A stretch of DNA of 64,000 nt from Zygnema cylindricum (lineage: Eukaryota > Streptophyta > Zygnematophyceae > Zygnematales > Zygnemataceae): contig JBBHKE010002746.1 of the NCBI GenBank assembly GCA_037447655.1, positions 55,598-119,597 of the forward strand, given 5' to 3'. This document shows positions 1-11,389 of this stretch, piece after piece. The translations under genes and the position numbers were made by a program. Every line of letters starts with the position of its first letter. The stretch's first letter is position 1. The notes under the pieces were generated by a model. That model was not told the DNA's origin. It made no database searches and saw nothing but the letters and a program-made list of their open reading frames with translations.

Positions 1-236
1 TACATGCTGCTGAAAATTTGAAATATATATGTTATTAATCCCATGAGATAAAACTAACCAAATCTTATCTATAATACTCAAAAAGACCTTAATCTGTTTT
101 TAACTTTTCAGGAGAGAGGATCTCCGGTAAACATGTCGTTTAACTTAATAAGAAAAACGTCGCCTAAGTTCCCTCAGCTCCAATGTGCTCCACGTCAGTC
201 AGTCGCGAATACACAGGGTCCCACCCTGAATAAGAA

Positions 237-266
237 ATGGGCACCCTAGAGGGTGGGCCCATAACC
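237..266 (-). promoter_or_regulatory. Retrotransposon primer-binding site and gag start remnant
   Basis: Read on the minus strand, 266-252 is GGTTATGGGCCCACC, directly abutting the LTR that ends at 267. It is fully complementary to the anticodon arm of plant initiator tRNA-Met as I know it (GGUGGGCCCAUAACC). The segment down to about 237 matches the start of the element A internal region. Left of 237 the match stops, so only a stub of internal sequence remains. Confidence 0.7.
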
Positions 267-1331
267 TGTAATTCTGTGACCTCCATTGGTATACAGAATA
301 TCCAGCTTATGTGAAGCATGTAGGATATTATATGCACTTTTGACTTTCACAAAGAATAAGTCCCACCCTGGGACACATAAGCGCTGACTGACTGCACCTC
401 GTGTAACCTCGACTCCCTTGAATCCGCTGCAAAAAGAATAATTCAATTTGCTGTACAAATGGCCTCTAGGAGAGAGGACTTTTCAATTTTTGTCTAATTC
501 CAGAAAAACTCATATATCTATTCTAAACCAATCAAAATAGAGTACCCTAATTATTGTATATATAAAGTTTAAAAGTCGTCGTACATTATGTACGGATATA
601 TCAGCACCACTCTTGGTCTGCCACATGGCTAATAGGTCAACATCATTCTGTCCCTTTTCTATTCTAACATCGAATAGGATGATGCCACGTGTCCTTTCCT
701 CCCATTTCGCCGAATTGCTCCTACATAGTCATTTCGTCATACCAGCACTCATGCGTGCATTCCGTTTTTTTACGGCGATCAATTGCACCCGTTGGATCTG
801 ATAGCGCTGAATAAATCTTGACTGTTGAATTTCACCGGTCAATATTCAGTGTTGACCGTTGAATTCCGACGGTCAACATTCCGTGTTGACTGCTTGAAAC
901 TCGTTCTCGCTTTGCGAACTGTCGATCGCGACATTTAATTTCGTTCGTCGAAATTAAATGTTTGTTTCATTTTTTTCGTGCGGTACTGCATTTCGTGCGG
1001 TACCACACGTTCCATGTTGCGTTTCGTTTCGTAAGATCTTATATGGAATATGCCATAGATTCATCTCTAAAAAGATATCAAATAAAATACATACAACGAT
1101 TCATCGAGACTTAAAGGGTAAGGTTGACGCCAATTCCGTATGGCTGTTGTCCGGAGGTTACATGATCAAATCCTGTCTGTGGGAACAAAACTTTTGCATG
1201 AGCCTTATCTTCTACCTATCTTCTCATTTGTCTAGGGCAGCCATGGCCGCCTGTCAATTCTCAGTGACTACGACAAGTATGAGAACTGCAGGACCCAAAA
1301 AAGATAGAATATAAAACATCACTTTTCAACA
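267..1331 (-). repeat. 5' LTR relic of an Osser-like copia element
   Basis: On the minus strand it starts TGTTGAAAAG at 1331 and ends ATTACA at 267, followed by a primer-binding site, so it is a 5' LTR. It shares its U5 block with the LTRs at 34571-35513 and 5190-6080. It also shares the block around 1260-1290 (GACTACGACAAGTATGAG) with the LTRs at 35430-35465 and 59165-59195. About 1065 bp long. No partner LTR or coding region lies in the window, because the element runs off or is deleted to the left. Confidence 0.7.
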
Positions 1332-1387
1332 GTAAAGTCAACAGTGGGAAACGAAAATCTTCTATAACCTTTGGCGATAGCCTCTTA

Positions 1388-2150
1388 GGGTAACCTTCCA
1401 TCGGGCAAAAAGTGGGGTTGTTTACTTGAGAAAGTACCTTTCCGTACTAAGCCGTACTGTATTTTTTAATTTTTTTAAAGATGTTTACCAGAAATTCGTT
1501 AAAATTCTCCATACTTTTTGGCGAATAACTTCCACCGTCCGATTTTGAATTTTTTATGCAAACGCCCCTACAATCCAGTACTTGGCGAGTCTCCTCCGAC
1601 TGTCATTAGGAGGATACTTTGCGTATACTGGACGCGTTTATTGGTCCACTTGTAAAATTCAGAGTCGATCCACGACGGACTTGAAGTTATAAACTGACAA
1701 ATGGCATGTACCTTCTGATATCAAAGCCACCCTGTTCGACGACAAAATCTTGGTTGTAGGACATTCTGTCACGCCTCCGCTGGTATAGCGATAACACATG
1801 AACGTACAAATGGTACATTCATGGACATTTGTACAAATTTTCATTTTGCAACGCTTTTCGTGGCCGTTGGTACAACGACAAATACAATAACGTTCAAAAT
1901 GTACATTAGCGTGACGTTGCTAGATATTTTGTCGACGTTATTTCGTCTGGCATACCAGTTGAGATATTGTACTTTTCAAAACTTTCACTATTCCCGGCTG
2001 GATCAACAATATCCTACGTGGAGCAATTCGTAATCCAACACGTAAGCAATTTTCTCCTCGCTGACATGACCTGATAGAAAGGTGTTACAAATATTATTGC
2101 CACTAAACGTGACCGTACGATTACTGGGAACGCTTGATGGAAGGTTACCC
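1388..2150. mobile_element. TAA-target (PIF/Harbinger-like) MITE, copy 1
   Basis: Terminal inverted repeats are GGGTAACCTTCCATC on the left and GATGGAAGGTTACCC on the right. The 763-bp body aligns along its length with 54318-55091 and with the two halves of 40074-42419. Flanks are TTA and ATA, an imperfect 3-bp duplication. No transposase is encoded, so it is non-autonomous. The superfamily assignment rests only on the TAA duplication of the copy at 54318. Confidence 0.7.
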
Positions 2151-4189
2151 ATAATCTCGTTTTTGGCCTTTTCTCTTTCATTTATCTCCAAATATAGCGT
2201 GCGGGTAAGGAAAGGCGTGTTCCCATGTAACTGAAACATTGAAACGTTACTTTGGATTTTAGCGCAAATTTTACGGTATACTTTTAAAAGTGTGTCCATG
2301 TCAATCATTACTTGCGCCTTCATTACTTCAAATATGTGACAGTTGTAGACCTCTACAAAATGTGCGACAGTCTACGAAACGAAATGTAGACGATTACGAA
2401 ACTACGAAACTTCTTAAAATTGGTGACGTCTAGAAAAACGGCGACGTTTGTAGACGTCGAGGTTTTTGTGACGTTGTAGGTGATTAAGATTTTGTGACAT
2501 AGCGAAATCATGCTACCATGTGACGTCAACAATACGTAGATTTTCTGCTATTGCTTCCCGATTTCGTTTTCTTATTTTTTATCATTCGATATGCCATTAA
2601 ACTTAGACCAAAAATACTAAAAAAAACAAGAAAAAAAAGCTTTCATTTGATACTACGATTGTTGAATCTCGTGTAAATAAGAGAGAAAGAGGAGTGGTCG
2701 AGTGAGAAAGAGGGGGAGAGACGAGGACGACGTAAAATTTTGCGAATGACCCATGAATGAAAGTGGAGGTCCGAGACCCCCACGATTTTTTTTCGTACAT
2801 GCTCGTCGTTTTCGTACGTACATGCGCGCAACGAGGAAGGGATAAAATAGAGTGTACTCCCCGTCGCTCAAATTTTTCGAAAACGTTTGACGCGTGCAAT
2901 CTTGGTTTTCTTTTCGTTAATATGGTAGTATTTTGATTAAAATTAGGTCGCGATTTGATTTCAGTGCAAGTGTGAAGATGAGTTGGAAGTCGGTCGCGAT
3001 GATAATAACGCCAAATAGCCGTACCTTCCAAGTTCCAAGATGACGCAAAATTTACTTGTGTTTTTGCCCATTTTTCGTACGGCGTAATATTTTCCAATTG
3101 GAAGTCCCATTTTATATAAAAATGACGAAAAAAAACCCTTACTTTAACACATGGGGACACACCCTAAAAGAAATCCTTTTAAAATACCTACATTCTTGTT
3201 GTGTACACCTTGAATCTTAATTCGCATTATTGACGCTAATTCAGTCACCCCGACTTTTGATCTTAAAACCTTAAATAGAAAAAAAAACTCAAAACTTTTA
3301 TTTTACATTGTTTAAGGTACTTTTGAATTTCATGTTAACAACTCTAACATAGTGACATTTCAAATAGTGTGGCGTACGGTCGGTGTCTGACCATGTAAAA
3401 CTGAACCTTATTAAGTAATAACCTACAAAAAAATATTTAATACATGGCATTATCATTTAATTGCGTTTTCACAAACCACCTGCTGCAAACGTTATAATGA
3501 CGCGAAAATGTACGTATTGTCAGATTCTGTACGTGTAACTAGTTTAGTGTAAAGATATTTAGCGCGGATAGCTTTGATATATCGTACCTGGACCAACATA
3601 AATCGTCGCGATATATATTGCGATATATAGTACTTCATTAAAATAAATACTTTATATTTTTATGTAATATGTTATTTTAGGGAAAAAAGACAAATTGTCT
3701 GATACTCCACGTACGACGTGATTTTTGTTCCGTGACTTAAAGGTAGACGCCGCAAAATGTAACGACAAAAAAATTATAATTATGTAATTCATATGATTAC
3801 TTATTTGGGGTATTGTTACACGAGGAGGCCTCTGTAATAGTATGGACAACAAAAGCATTTTTTTGCGTATTGCAAAGGCCTCGGTTACATCGCGTATCGT
3901 TTGTGAACAAGTTTTTGCATGTGTTTTGATTTGAGTGGTTCCTTGTAAGTTGACGATCAAATCTCTCAAATCGTCAAAGATTTGAAAACCGACCATTTTT
4001 GTATAGAAATCCGTACTTGTGTATTATTTACGTGTAATTCGCAAGTTTACCGCGTCAATGTATCTCAGAGATCTTCTTCACTCTCATGACTTTCAAGAAA
4101 AAACCGTATGACTTTTCGGCAAAGATTTTGCGGTCACCTTGTCCGAAGGCACGTGACTTTGGAGTCTTGTGAAGATTTTCCTTTTTTTT
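2151..4189. other. No gene recognised; AT-rich intergenic sequence
   Basis: No supported gene. About 2335-2560 is rich in repeated GTAGAC/GACGT words and resembles the reverse complement of about 57590-57730, suggesting another dispersed repeat. A 185-codon minus-strand reading frame at 2603-3160 has no recognisable domain and ends in a poly-Phe/Leu stretch, so I do not call it. Confidence 0.4.
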
Positions 4190-4511
<322 letters not shown>

Positions 4512-5000
4512 CACCGTGAATCGCTATTAGCGTAATGAAATAGATAGCGTAATGAAACAATTAGCGTACTTTACGGTAAATTGTGTTTTTTCGGGTACAC
4601 CATGATACTAATTTATCATGTACTCTAATTTGTAAACTGCTTTGTAAAAATTTTCGGCACATAATATGTCCACACTAGAACATGTAGATGTACGAAATTG
4701 TTCAAATCGTACGCCATCGCGTTTTTTTGACATCTGCGTATGCCCGAAAATATTTACGCAATTATATATTATTATATTTTCTGTACTTTTATATTTAAAA
4801 AGGTACGGAATTGTACAGATCTGGCATTCCGTACACCACACTATTTAAAAGGACACTAAATTACAGTTATGAGCCGTATTGAGCGGGGTACCTCAAATAA
4901 CGTGCAAAAACATTTAGCGTACTTTATTCTATTTGAGAATTTGCCCCAAAAAAAGGGGTACCCCAATTAGCGTCATGTACGCTAATAGCGATTCGCGGTG
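4512..5000. mobile_element. TA-target MITE
   Basis: The left end CACCGTGAATCGCTATTAG and right end CTAATAGCGATTCGCGGTG are inverted repeats. TA flanks both sides (4510-4511 and 5001-5002), as expected of Tc1/mariner-type insertion. The interior has several further TAGCGTAATGAAA-like words and no coding capacity. 5003-5155 is another right-end remnant of the same family, ending GATTCACGGTG then TA. Confidence 0.65.
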
Positions 5001-5155
5001 TAGCTGTTAGGGAAAGAAACCCAAATTAGAGTTATTGATAAATTAGAGTAAACCTTTTTTTTTGAGAAAACGAAAAAAAAACCCAAATTAGAGTTAACAA
5101 CACTAATTGTTTTCTTACACTAATTATTTTTTTACGCTAATTACGATTCACGGTG

Positions 5156-5189
5156 TAGTGTTGTGTATCGAGTATAAATTTATCGCTAT
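5156..5189. mobile_element. hAT-like MITE, left part, split by element A
   Basis: Starts TAGTGTTGTGTATCG and continues to the GCTAT target duplication of element A. The other part resumes at 11390 and ends CGATACACAACAC near 11772. Element A therefore landed inside an existing hAT-like repeat. Confidence 0.6.
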
Positions 5190-6080
5190 TGTTGAAAAGA
5201 GGTAATTAATAGTTCACTTCCCTATTTTAGTTTTGTTTTAAAGAAAGAGAGAAAGGATCAAAGGCGCGCCATGGCTTCCGCCATATTTAGAAAGTGGCAG
5301 TTTTTGCAGTTAAGTGTATTTTGGCTAAAATGATGCCTAAGTCTAGATTTGGACCTGTGACCTCTAGATTCTTTAAAGCCTAACGCCTTAACCATTAAGT
5401 CGTTACGAAACGATACACGTGACGGGTTTCATAAATATATAAACATTAACGAAACAGCTAATTAACAGCAGACTAACCAAAAGGAGCAATTTCTGCATGT
5501 ACGCGAATCTGAACCGTGTAAAATATGTTTTGATCGGACGGCCGGCATTATAGCCGCCACGCGAAGTGAGCTTTTTGGCGGCATACGGATATAGCGTCAC
5601 GCGGTGCCACGTGGCGCCACATTATTTGATATCGGAGAAGATGGGAGGAGGAACCATGGCTTCCGATATGACAGGTGTCACCTTGTAGACCTTGTCGTAC
5701 AATGGTTGTACAATAAGTACATCGCCCATTATACCTTCTTGTACTTTATAGTGTTCCTATTGGACTAGGGTTTAATATTAGGTAGTCGTGAGTAGGCAGA
5801 CCGAGACTTAGTAATATTTAGGTACCACTCTCTCTAAGAGAGCTTGTAACTATAAAGGTCATCTTTGACCAGCCATAACTTACTGCTCGGGTGAGCAAAT
5901 TCAGTGATTCTTTTTGCGTTTGACTCAGGGGAGTCTTGTCCTCACAAGGGTGAGAGTGGTCAGAATATTTGTGTGCCTGGGCGGCGCTTATTCAGCGGGA
6001 AAGTTGAAGGGGCAAATATTATCCTAGAGGCTTTACATAGGCTGCTCATTCTGTGGGTCAATGGAGACCACAGAATTTCA
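5190..6080 (+). repeat. Element A 5' LTR
   Basis: 891 bp, starting TGTTGAAAAG and ending TTTCA. A TATAAA at 5851-5856 is a plausible promoter element. Downstream, TGCTC-GGGT-GAGCA at 5884-5897 can form a small hairpin near the expected transcript start, and its stem is kept in the LTR at 34571-35513. The U5 end contains the first AUG of the predicted leader at 6061, in frame with gag. Confidence 0.93.
5851..5856 (+). promoter_or_regulatory. Putative LTR TATA box
   Basis: TATAAA preceded by an (A/T/C)-rich stretch, about 30 nt upstream of the conserved CATAACTTACTGCTC block. The position fits a U3/R boundary near 5880. No transcript data, so this is inference. Confidence 0.45.
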
Positions 6081-9000
6081 TGTTATGGGCCCACCCTCTA
6101 GGGTGCCCATATGTGATGGATCAGACTTTCTTTATTGGGAAATGATGATGGAGGGAGAACTATTTGAGAAGCATCTATGGGGCATAGTGTCTGGACAAAT
6201 TCGATGCCCACCTCCACCTGGGTTTGGAGGGACACGTTTTTCTGGCACCTCCGCCTCTACAGTTGGTAGAACAACTGCCACCATCACCGAGGATAAAGAT
6301 GAGGAAGGAGAAGAGATTGTCATGGAAGGAGAAAAAGAAGGAGTTGCAACTCAAGTAACACCATTGCCGAAGGCGATACCGGCAGCAGCACCACCAGCAA
6401 CAACGACAAGGGTTCAGACCGAAAGATCAGAGTATGAAAAGTGGAACTACAAAGACAAGGTTGCTAAGCTCTTAATTCTTAAAAGTGTAGCAAAGGGCAT
6501 TGCCATTCCCCTTATGGATGTCAAATCTTCATCTCAGATTCGGATATCACTAGTTATCAAATATAAGAGTGGATCATTGCAGCAGCAACAGTTGGCAGAA
6601 AATAAGATTGCAGCTTATACTTATAAGGGAGGAAGTATGGATAATTATTGCAATGATTTAGGAGCATTGTTTGGAGAGTTAGAGAGTGCAGGTAACTCAT
6701 GGTCTGAGAGACAAAGAGTGAACACATTAATGATGAAACTACCTGAAGAGTATGAGAATATCATTAACCGATTGCAGGACATAGGAGATAGCAATTGGAA
6801 TTGGGATGACACTGTGGGAATGATTTTAGTGAAAGAAAGCACCATAGAGCTTAGGAGAGGGAGTCGAAGTGTTCAAGCATTGTCTGCAGGAGCTGATTGG
6901 CGGAAGCGTGATGAGGAGAGAGGGAAAGATCCCTATCGAAACTTTGGTGGAAGAGGACAAGGAGGTGGCAGATTTGATAGACAGGGGAGAGGAACTTCTC
7001 GAGGAGGATTATGTCACTTCTGCAAGAAACCGGGACACTATATGGCAGATTGTGTCAGACTTGCAGATCTTCGACTGAAAGATGGTCAAGGAACCTCAAA
7101 GGACGGAGGAAAGAAAAAGGCTTTCCTGACTCAAGTTCTTGATGAGGAAGTGGAAGAAAAAACTGAACCTGAAGAGGAGCTTGAGGAGCTTCTCCTTAAT
7201 CCGAAAAACACTGAAAAGCATGTCGACATTCCACGGAGACAACAGTGTGCTTTCGGAGGTAAGAGGGATCCACCCGAGGATGGGTGGATCATAGACTCAG
7301 GGGCTTCAATGCATATGTGCAAAGATAAGCGGTGGTTCACTAAATTGAGAAAGATCCCAACAGTTGAGATAGAGTATGGAGATGGTAGAGTAGAAACCAC
7401 AAGTCTTGTTGGAACTGTTGACTTGAAGGTTCTAGTTGATGGAAAGGCCTCAATTGTAACACTCTCAGACGTTCTTTACATTCCACAACTTAGCAAGAAC
7501 CTAGTCTCAACAGCTGTCCTAGATGAAAAGGAGTTTGAAACAGGAACTAGGAAAGGAATCTTCACAGCAAGCTTTGATAATGAGGTTTATTTCATAGCTG
7601 AGAAGGGCAGTCAAGGAATGTTCAGAATTGTACTTTGCAATGAAAAGAGTGTTCTCTACTCGTGTGCAAGTGAGATGATGCTTGGGCATAAAAGGTTGGG
7701 GCATGTGCATCTAGATAGATTAAAGAAAATGAAGAAAAAAGGAATAGTGGAGGGTATTACGATGAGACCTTTGATGATTGTAATGGATATGCCCAAGGGA
7801 AGATTCATAGACTTCCATTTTCAAAGGCAACCACATTTAGGAGAGAGAAAGTATTAGATCTAGTTCACACTGATGTTTGGGGACCTGCTAGGTATGCTTC
7901 ACATGGGGGGAAGAGATGGATGTTAACTATCACAGATGATTGGTCTAGATACACGAAGGTATACTTTCTCAGACATAAGTCAGAGGTATTAAGATGTTTC
8001 AAAGAGTATAAAGTATGGAGTGAAAAACTACATGAAACCACAATAAAAGAGATAAGAAGTGATAATGGGAAAGAATACACCTCAAGGGAATTTGAAGAAT
8101 ATCTTAAAGAAGAAGGAATTCATCATGAGAAAACTGTTCCCTATAATCCGGAACAAAATGGAGTAGCAGAAAGAGTGAATAGAACTTTAGGAGATATGTC
8201 CAGAAGCATGTTAAGTGATAAGAAGATAGGGCTGCAGTTTTGGGCTGAGTCTATGAACTATGCTAATTTCATCAAAAATAGAGTCCTAACTTCAGCAAAT
8301 AAGGAGGAAACTCCGTATGAGAGGTGGACAGGAAGAAAGCCTGATTTGTCTAGTTTGAGAGTGTTCGGAAGTCAAGTCTACAGTTTGGATTCCGATAAGA
8401 CTAAATGGAAGTTAGAGGGAAGAGGGAAACCATGATATCTTGTAGGATATGATGAGAGCACAAAAGGATACCGAGTGTATGACTTGAAAAAGAGAGATAT
8501 AATTTTGGTAAAACACATAGTGGTGATGAATGAAGAGAAGTCCATTGATCCATTCAAATACAATAAGGAAGTCAAATTCAGATTTGAAACGGATCAGTTT
8601 TCTGACTTTGACTTTGAAAATGAAGAGAAGGAAGAGGGAGAAAAAGAAAAATCTGCAGATTTACCAAAGGAGAAGGAGGAAAGGACAACATCCGAGGCAA
8701 CGCCACAATACGAAGTGGAAACCGATGAGGAACTTGATGAGACACCGGAATTGGAAGATAGGGGAGCTGAAAATCTCCCTAAACGAAACCGAAGGATGCC
8801 TTCCATACCGGCGTCCGATTTTGAAGGGGGAAGAAGAAGTAGTAAATGACTTCAAGAAAGACAAGTAAATAACCAACTCACAAAGATGCCTCACCCAGAT
8901 GAACCTCAAACATACTTAGAGGCCATAAACACTCCAGAAAGTAGCCGGTGGATCACAGCTATAAATGAAGAAATGGCCTCTATCATGGAAGCCAATACAT

Positions 9001-10485
9001 GGGAGTTGGTAGATTGTCCACCTGACCGAAAACCGATCGGATGTAAGTGAGTGTTTAAACTTAAATTAAACCCGGATAATACCATTGAGAGGTACAAAGC
9101 TAGGTTAGTTGCAAAAGGTTATACACAGAAAGAGGGGATAGACTACGAAGAAACCTTTGCACCTGTAGTCAGATTTCCTTTTGTTAGAATCCTTTTAAGC
9201 ATAGCCGCAGCGGAGGATATGGAAATCCACCAGATGGATATTAAAACTGCCTTTTTGCACGGAGAGTTGGAAGAAGAAATTTACATGAGGCAACCGGAAG
9301 GATTCGTGGAAAGTGGGGAAGAAAACAAAGTTTGCAAACTGATAAAATCACTCTATGGGCTTAAGCAAGCCCCGCGACAGTGGAATATAAAGCTCGACGA
9401 ATTTCTGACCGGTTTGGGGTATATCAGAATTAGTTCAGATCACTCTATATATTTATTTGAGGATGAGAATGGAGTGATATTTATTGCTATTTATGTGGAT
9501 GATTTGTTGGTCTTAAGCAAGTCCTTAGATAAAATTAACAAACTAAACGGGATCTTAGAAGCAGTTTTGATATGAAAGATCTTGGCGAAGCAAAGTACAT
9601 TTTGGGAATTCAGATGGAGAGAGATAGAGGAAATAGAATTATAAGACTCACTCAAAAAGAAGCAATCGGTAATATGCTAGAAAAATTTCAAATGGAGAAA
9701 GCAAACGGATGTACTACTCCCATGGATTTGAAGAAAGTGAGTGAGGGGAGTGAAGAGGGAGGAATATTCATCATTAATGATGAGATGGACGGGATAGAAA
9801 GAAAATTTATGGAAAATATCCCTTATCGGCATATTGTAGGCAGTTTAATTTATTTTATGAACTGTACCCGTCCGGATATAGCTGCAGCTGTAGGTGTCCT
9901 TAGTAGAAATCTAAATGAACCAAGAAAGAGAGATTGGGAGGCTGCCAAAAGGGTGATGAGGTATCTGGTGGGGACAAGGGAATTATGGTTGCATTTGGGA
10001 GGGGAGCACACTGACATCACCACTTGGAGTGATGCCAGTTATGGAGATGTGCCTTTAAGGAGGTGTGCGACTGGATATGTATTGCAAATTGGATCCGGCG
10101 CATGTTGTTGGAGTAGCAAGCAACAAAAAGTAGTTGCTCAGTCCACTATGGAGGCTGAATACATGCTTCCTGTGCTGCCACCAAAGAATTTATGTGGGTT
10201 AAATCTCTTCTTGAAGAACTTGGATTCATGAAGTCTGGAACTCAAAATGTTTTTTGTGATAATCAAGCTGCTATCTCGATTACAGCTAATCCAAAACATC
10301 ACTTCAAAGCTAAGCATATGGATATTAGACTAAGCTTTGTCAAAGAGAAGGTAGAAAATAAAATCATTAAACTGGTTCATAAAACTGATAGAGAAATGAT
10401 TGCAGACATGATGACAAAAGGAGTGCCTTCCCCTAAGTTGATTTATTGCAGAGAAAACTGTGGATTAAAATTGAAAAGTGACTAG
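6061..10485 (+). pseudogene. Broken gag-pol polyprotein of element A
   Basis: The reading frame opens at ATG 6061 inside the LTR (or ATG 6085 in the PBS). Seen in order: gag; CCHC zinc knuckle at 7012-7053 (CHFCKKPGHYMADC); protease DSG at 7294-7302; GAG-pre-integrase HKRLGH; integrase catalytic block HTDVWGP near 7865, RSDNGKEY near 8060 and NGVAERVNRT near 8160; reverse transcriptase YVDD at 9492-9503; RNase H DASYGD, DNQAAI and KHMDIRLSF. Breaks: frameshifts near 7757, 9550 and 10164, and in-frame TGA stops at 8433, 8847 and 9048. All three stops are explicable by single C-to-T or G-to-A transitions. The element could move only with enzymes supplied in trans. Confidence 0.9.
6082..6095 (+). 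promoter_or_regulatory. Primer-binding site matching the initiator tRNA-Met anticodon arm
   Basis: GTTATGGGCCCACC lies one base after the LTR end. It is complementary over 14 nt to the internal anticodon-arm segment of plant initiator tRNA-Met ending at about nucleotide 39 (GGUGGGCCCAUAAC), not to the tRNA 3' end, whose complement would read TGGTATCAGAGC. Half-tRNA priming is established for Drosophila copia, Ty5 and Volvox Osser. The site contains an ATG (6085-6087), complementary to the CAU anticodon and in the gag frame. Confidence 0.75.
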
Positions 10486-10490
10486 GAATT

Positions 10491-10498
10491 AAGGGGAG
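10491..10498 (+). promoter_or_regulatory. Polypurine tract of element A
   Basis: AAGGGGAG directly precedes the 3' LTR start TGTTG at 10499. It is the usual plus-strand primer of LTR retrotransposons. The same tract occurs on the minus strand beside the LTRs at 35513, 59284 (AAGAGGAG variant) and 12797. Confidence 0.85.
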
Positions 10499-11389
10499 TG
10501 TTGAAAAGAGGAAATTAATAGTTCACTTCCCTATTTTAGTTTTGTTTTAAAGAAAGAGAGTAAGGATCAAAGGCGCGCCATGGCTGTCGCCATATTTAGA
10601 AAGTGGCAGTTTTTGCAGTTAAGTGTATTTTGGCTAAAATGATGCCTAAGTCTAGATTTGGACCTGTGACCTCTAGATTCTTTATAGCCTAAGGCCTTAA
10701 CCATTAAGGCGTTACGAAACGATACACGTGACAGGTTTCATAAATATATAAACATTAACGAAACAACTAATTAACAGCAGACTAACCAAAAGGAGCAATT
10801 TTTGCATGTACGCGAATCTGAACCGTGTAAAATATGTTTTGATCGGACGGCCGACATTATAGCCGCCACGCGAAGTGAGCTTTTTGGCGGCATACGGATA
10901 TAGCGTCACGCGGTGCCACGTGGCGCCACATTATTTGATATCGGAGAAGATGGGAGGAGGAACCATGGCTTCCGATATGACATGTGTCACCTTGTAGACC
11001 TTGTCGTACAATGGTTGTACAATAAGTACATCGCCCATTATACCTTCTTGTACTTTATAGTGTTCCTATTGGACTAGGGTTTAATATTAGGTAGTCGTGA
11101 GTAGGCAGACCGAGACTTAGTAATATTTAGGTACCACTCTCTCTAAGAGAGCTTGTAACTATAAAGGTCATCTTTGACCAGCCATAACTTACTGCTCGGG
11201 TGAGCAAATTCAGTGATTCTTTTTGCGTTTGACTCAGGGGAGTCTTGTCCTCACAAGGGTGAGAGTGGTCAGAATATTTGTGTGCCTGGGCGGCGCTTAT
11301 TCAGCGGGAAAGTTGAAGGGGCAAATATTATCCTAGAGGCTTTACATAGGCTGCTCATTCTGTGGGTCAATGGAGACCACAAAATTTCA
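10499..11389 (+). repeat. Element A 3' LTR
   Basis: 891 bp, the same length as the 5' LTR and almost identical. Differences visible by eye include GGTAATT/GGAAATT near the start, a GCTTCC/GCTGTC pair and CACAGAAT/CACAAAAT near the end. Followed by the GCTAT target duplication. Confidence 0.93.

Larger units (their letters stand above)
5190..11389 (+). mobile_element. Complete Ty1/copia (Osser-like) retrotransposon, element A
   Basis: Two 891-bp LTRs (5190-6080 and 10499-11389) begin TGTTGAAAAG and end TTTCA. The 5-bp target duplication GCTAT is at 5185-5189 and 11390-11394. The LTRs differ by roughly a dozen substitutions by eye, implying recent insertion. Internal order is PBS, gag with zinc knuckle, protease, integrase, reverse transcriptase, RNase H, then a polypurine tract AAGGGGAG at 10491-10498. 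Integrase before reverse transcriptase is the copia order. The coding region is inactivated by stops and frameshifts. Confidence 0.95.

Noticed and set aside
2603-3160. 185-codon minus-strand frame
   Set aside because: No recognisable domain, ends in a poly-Phe tract encoded by an A/T run, lies in repeat-rich DNA, and other overlapping frames are equally open.
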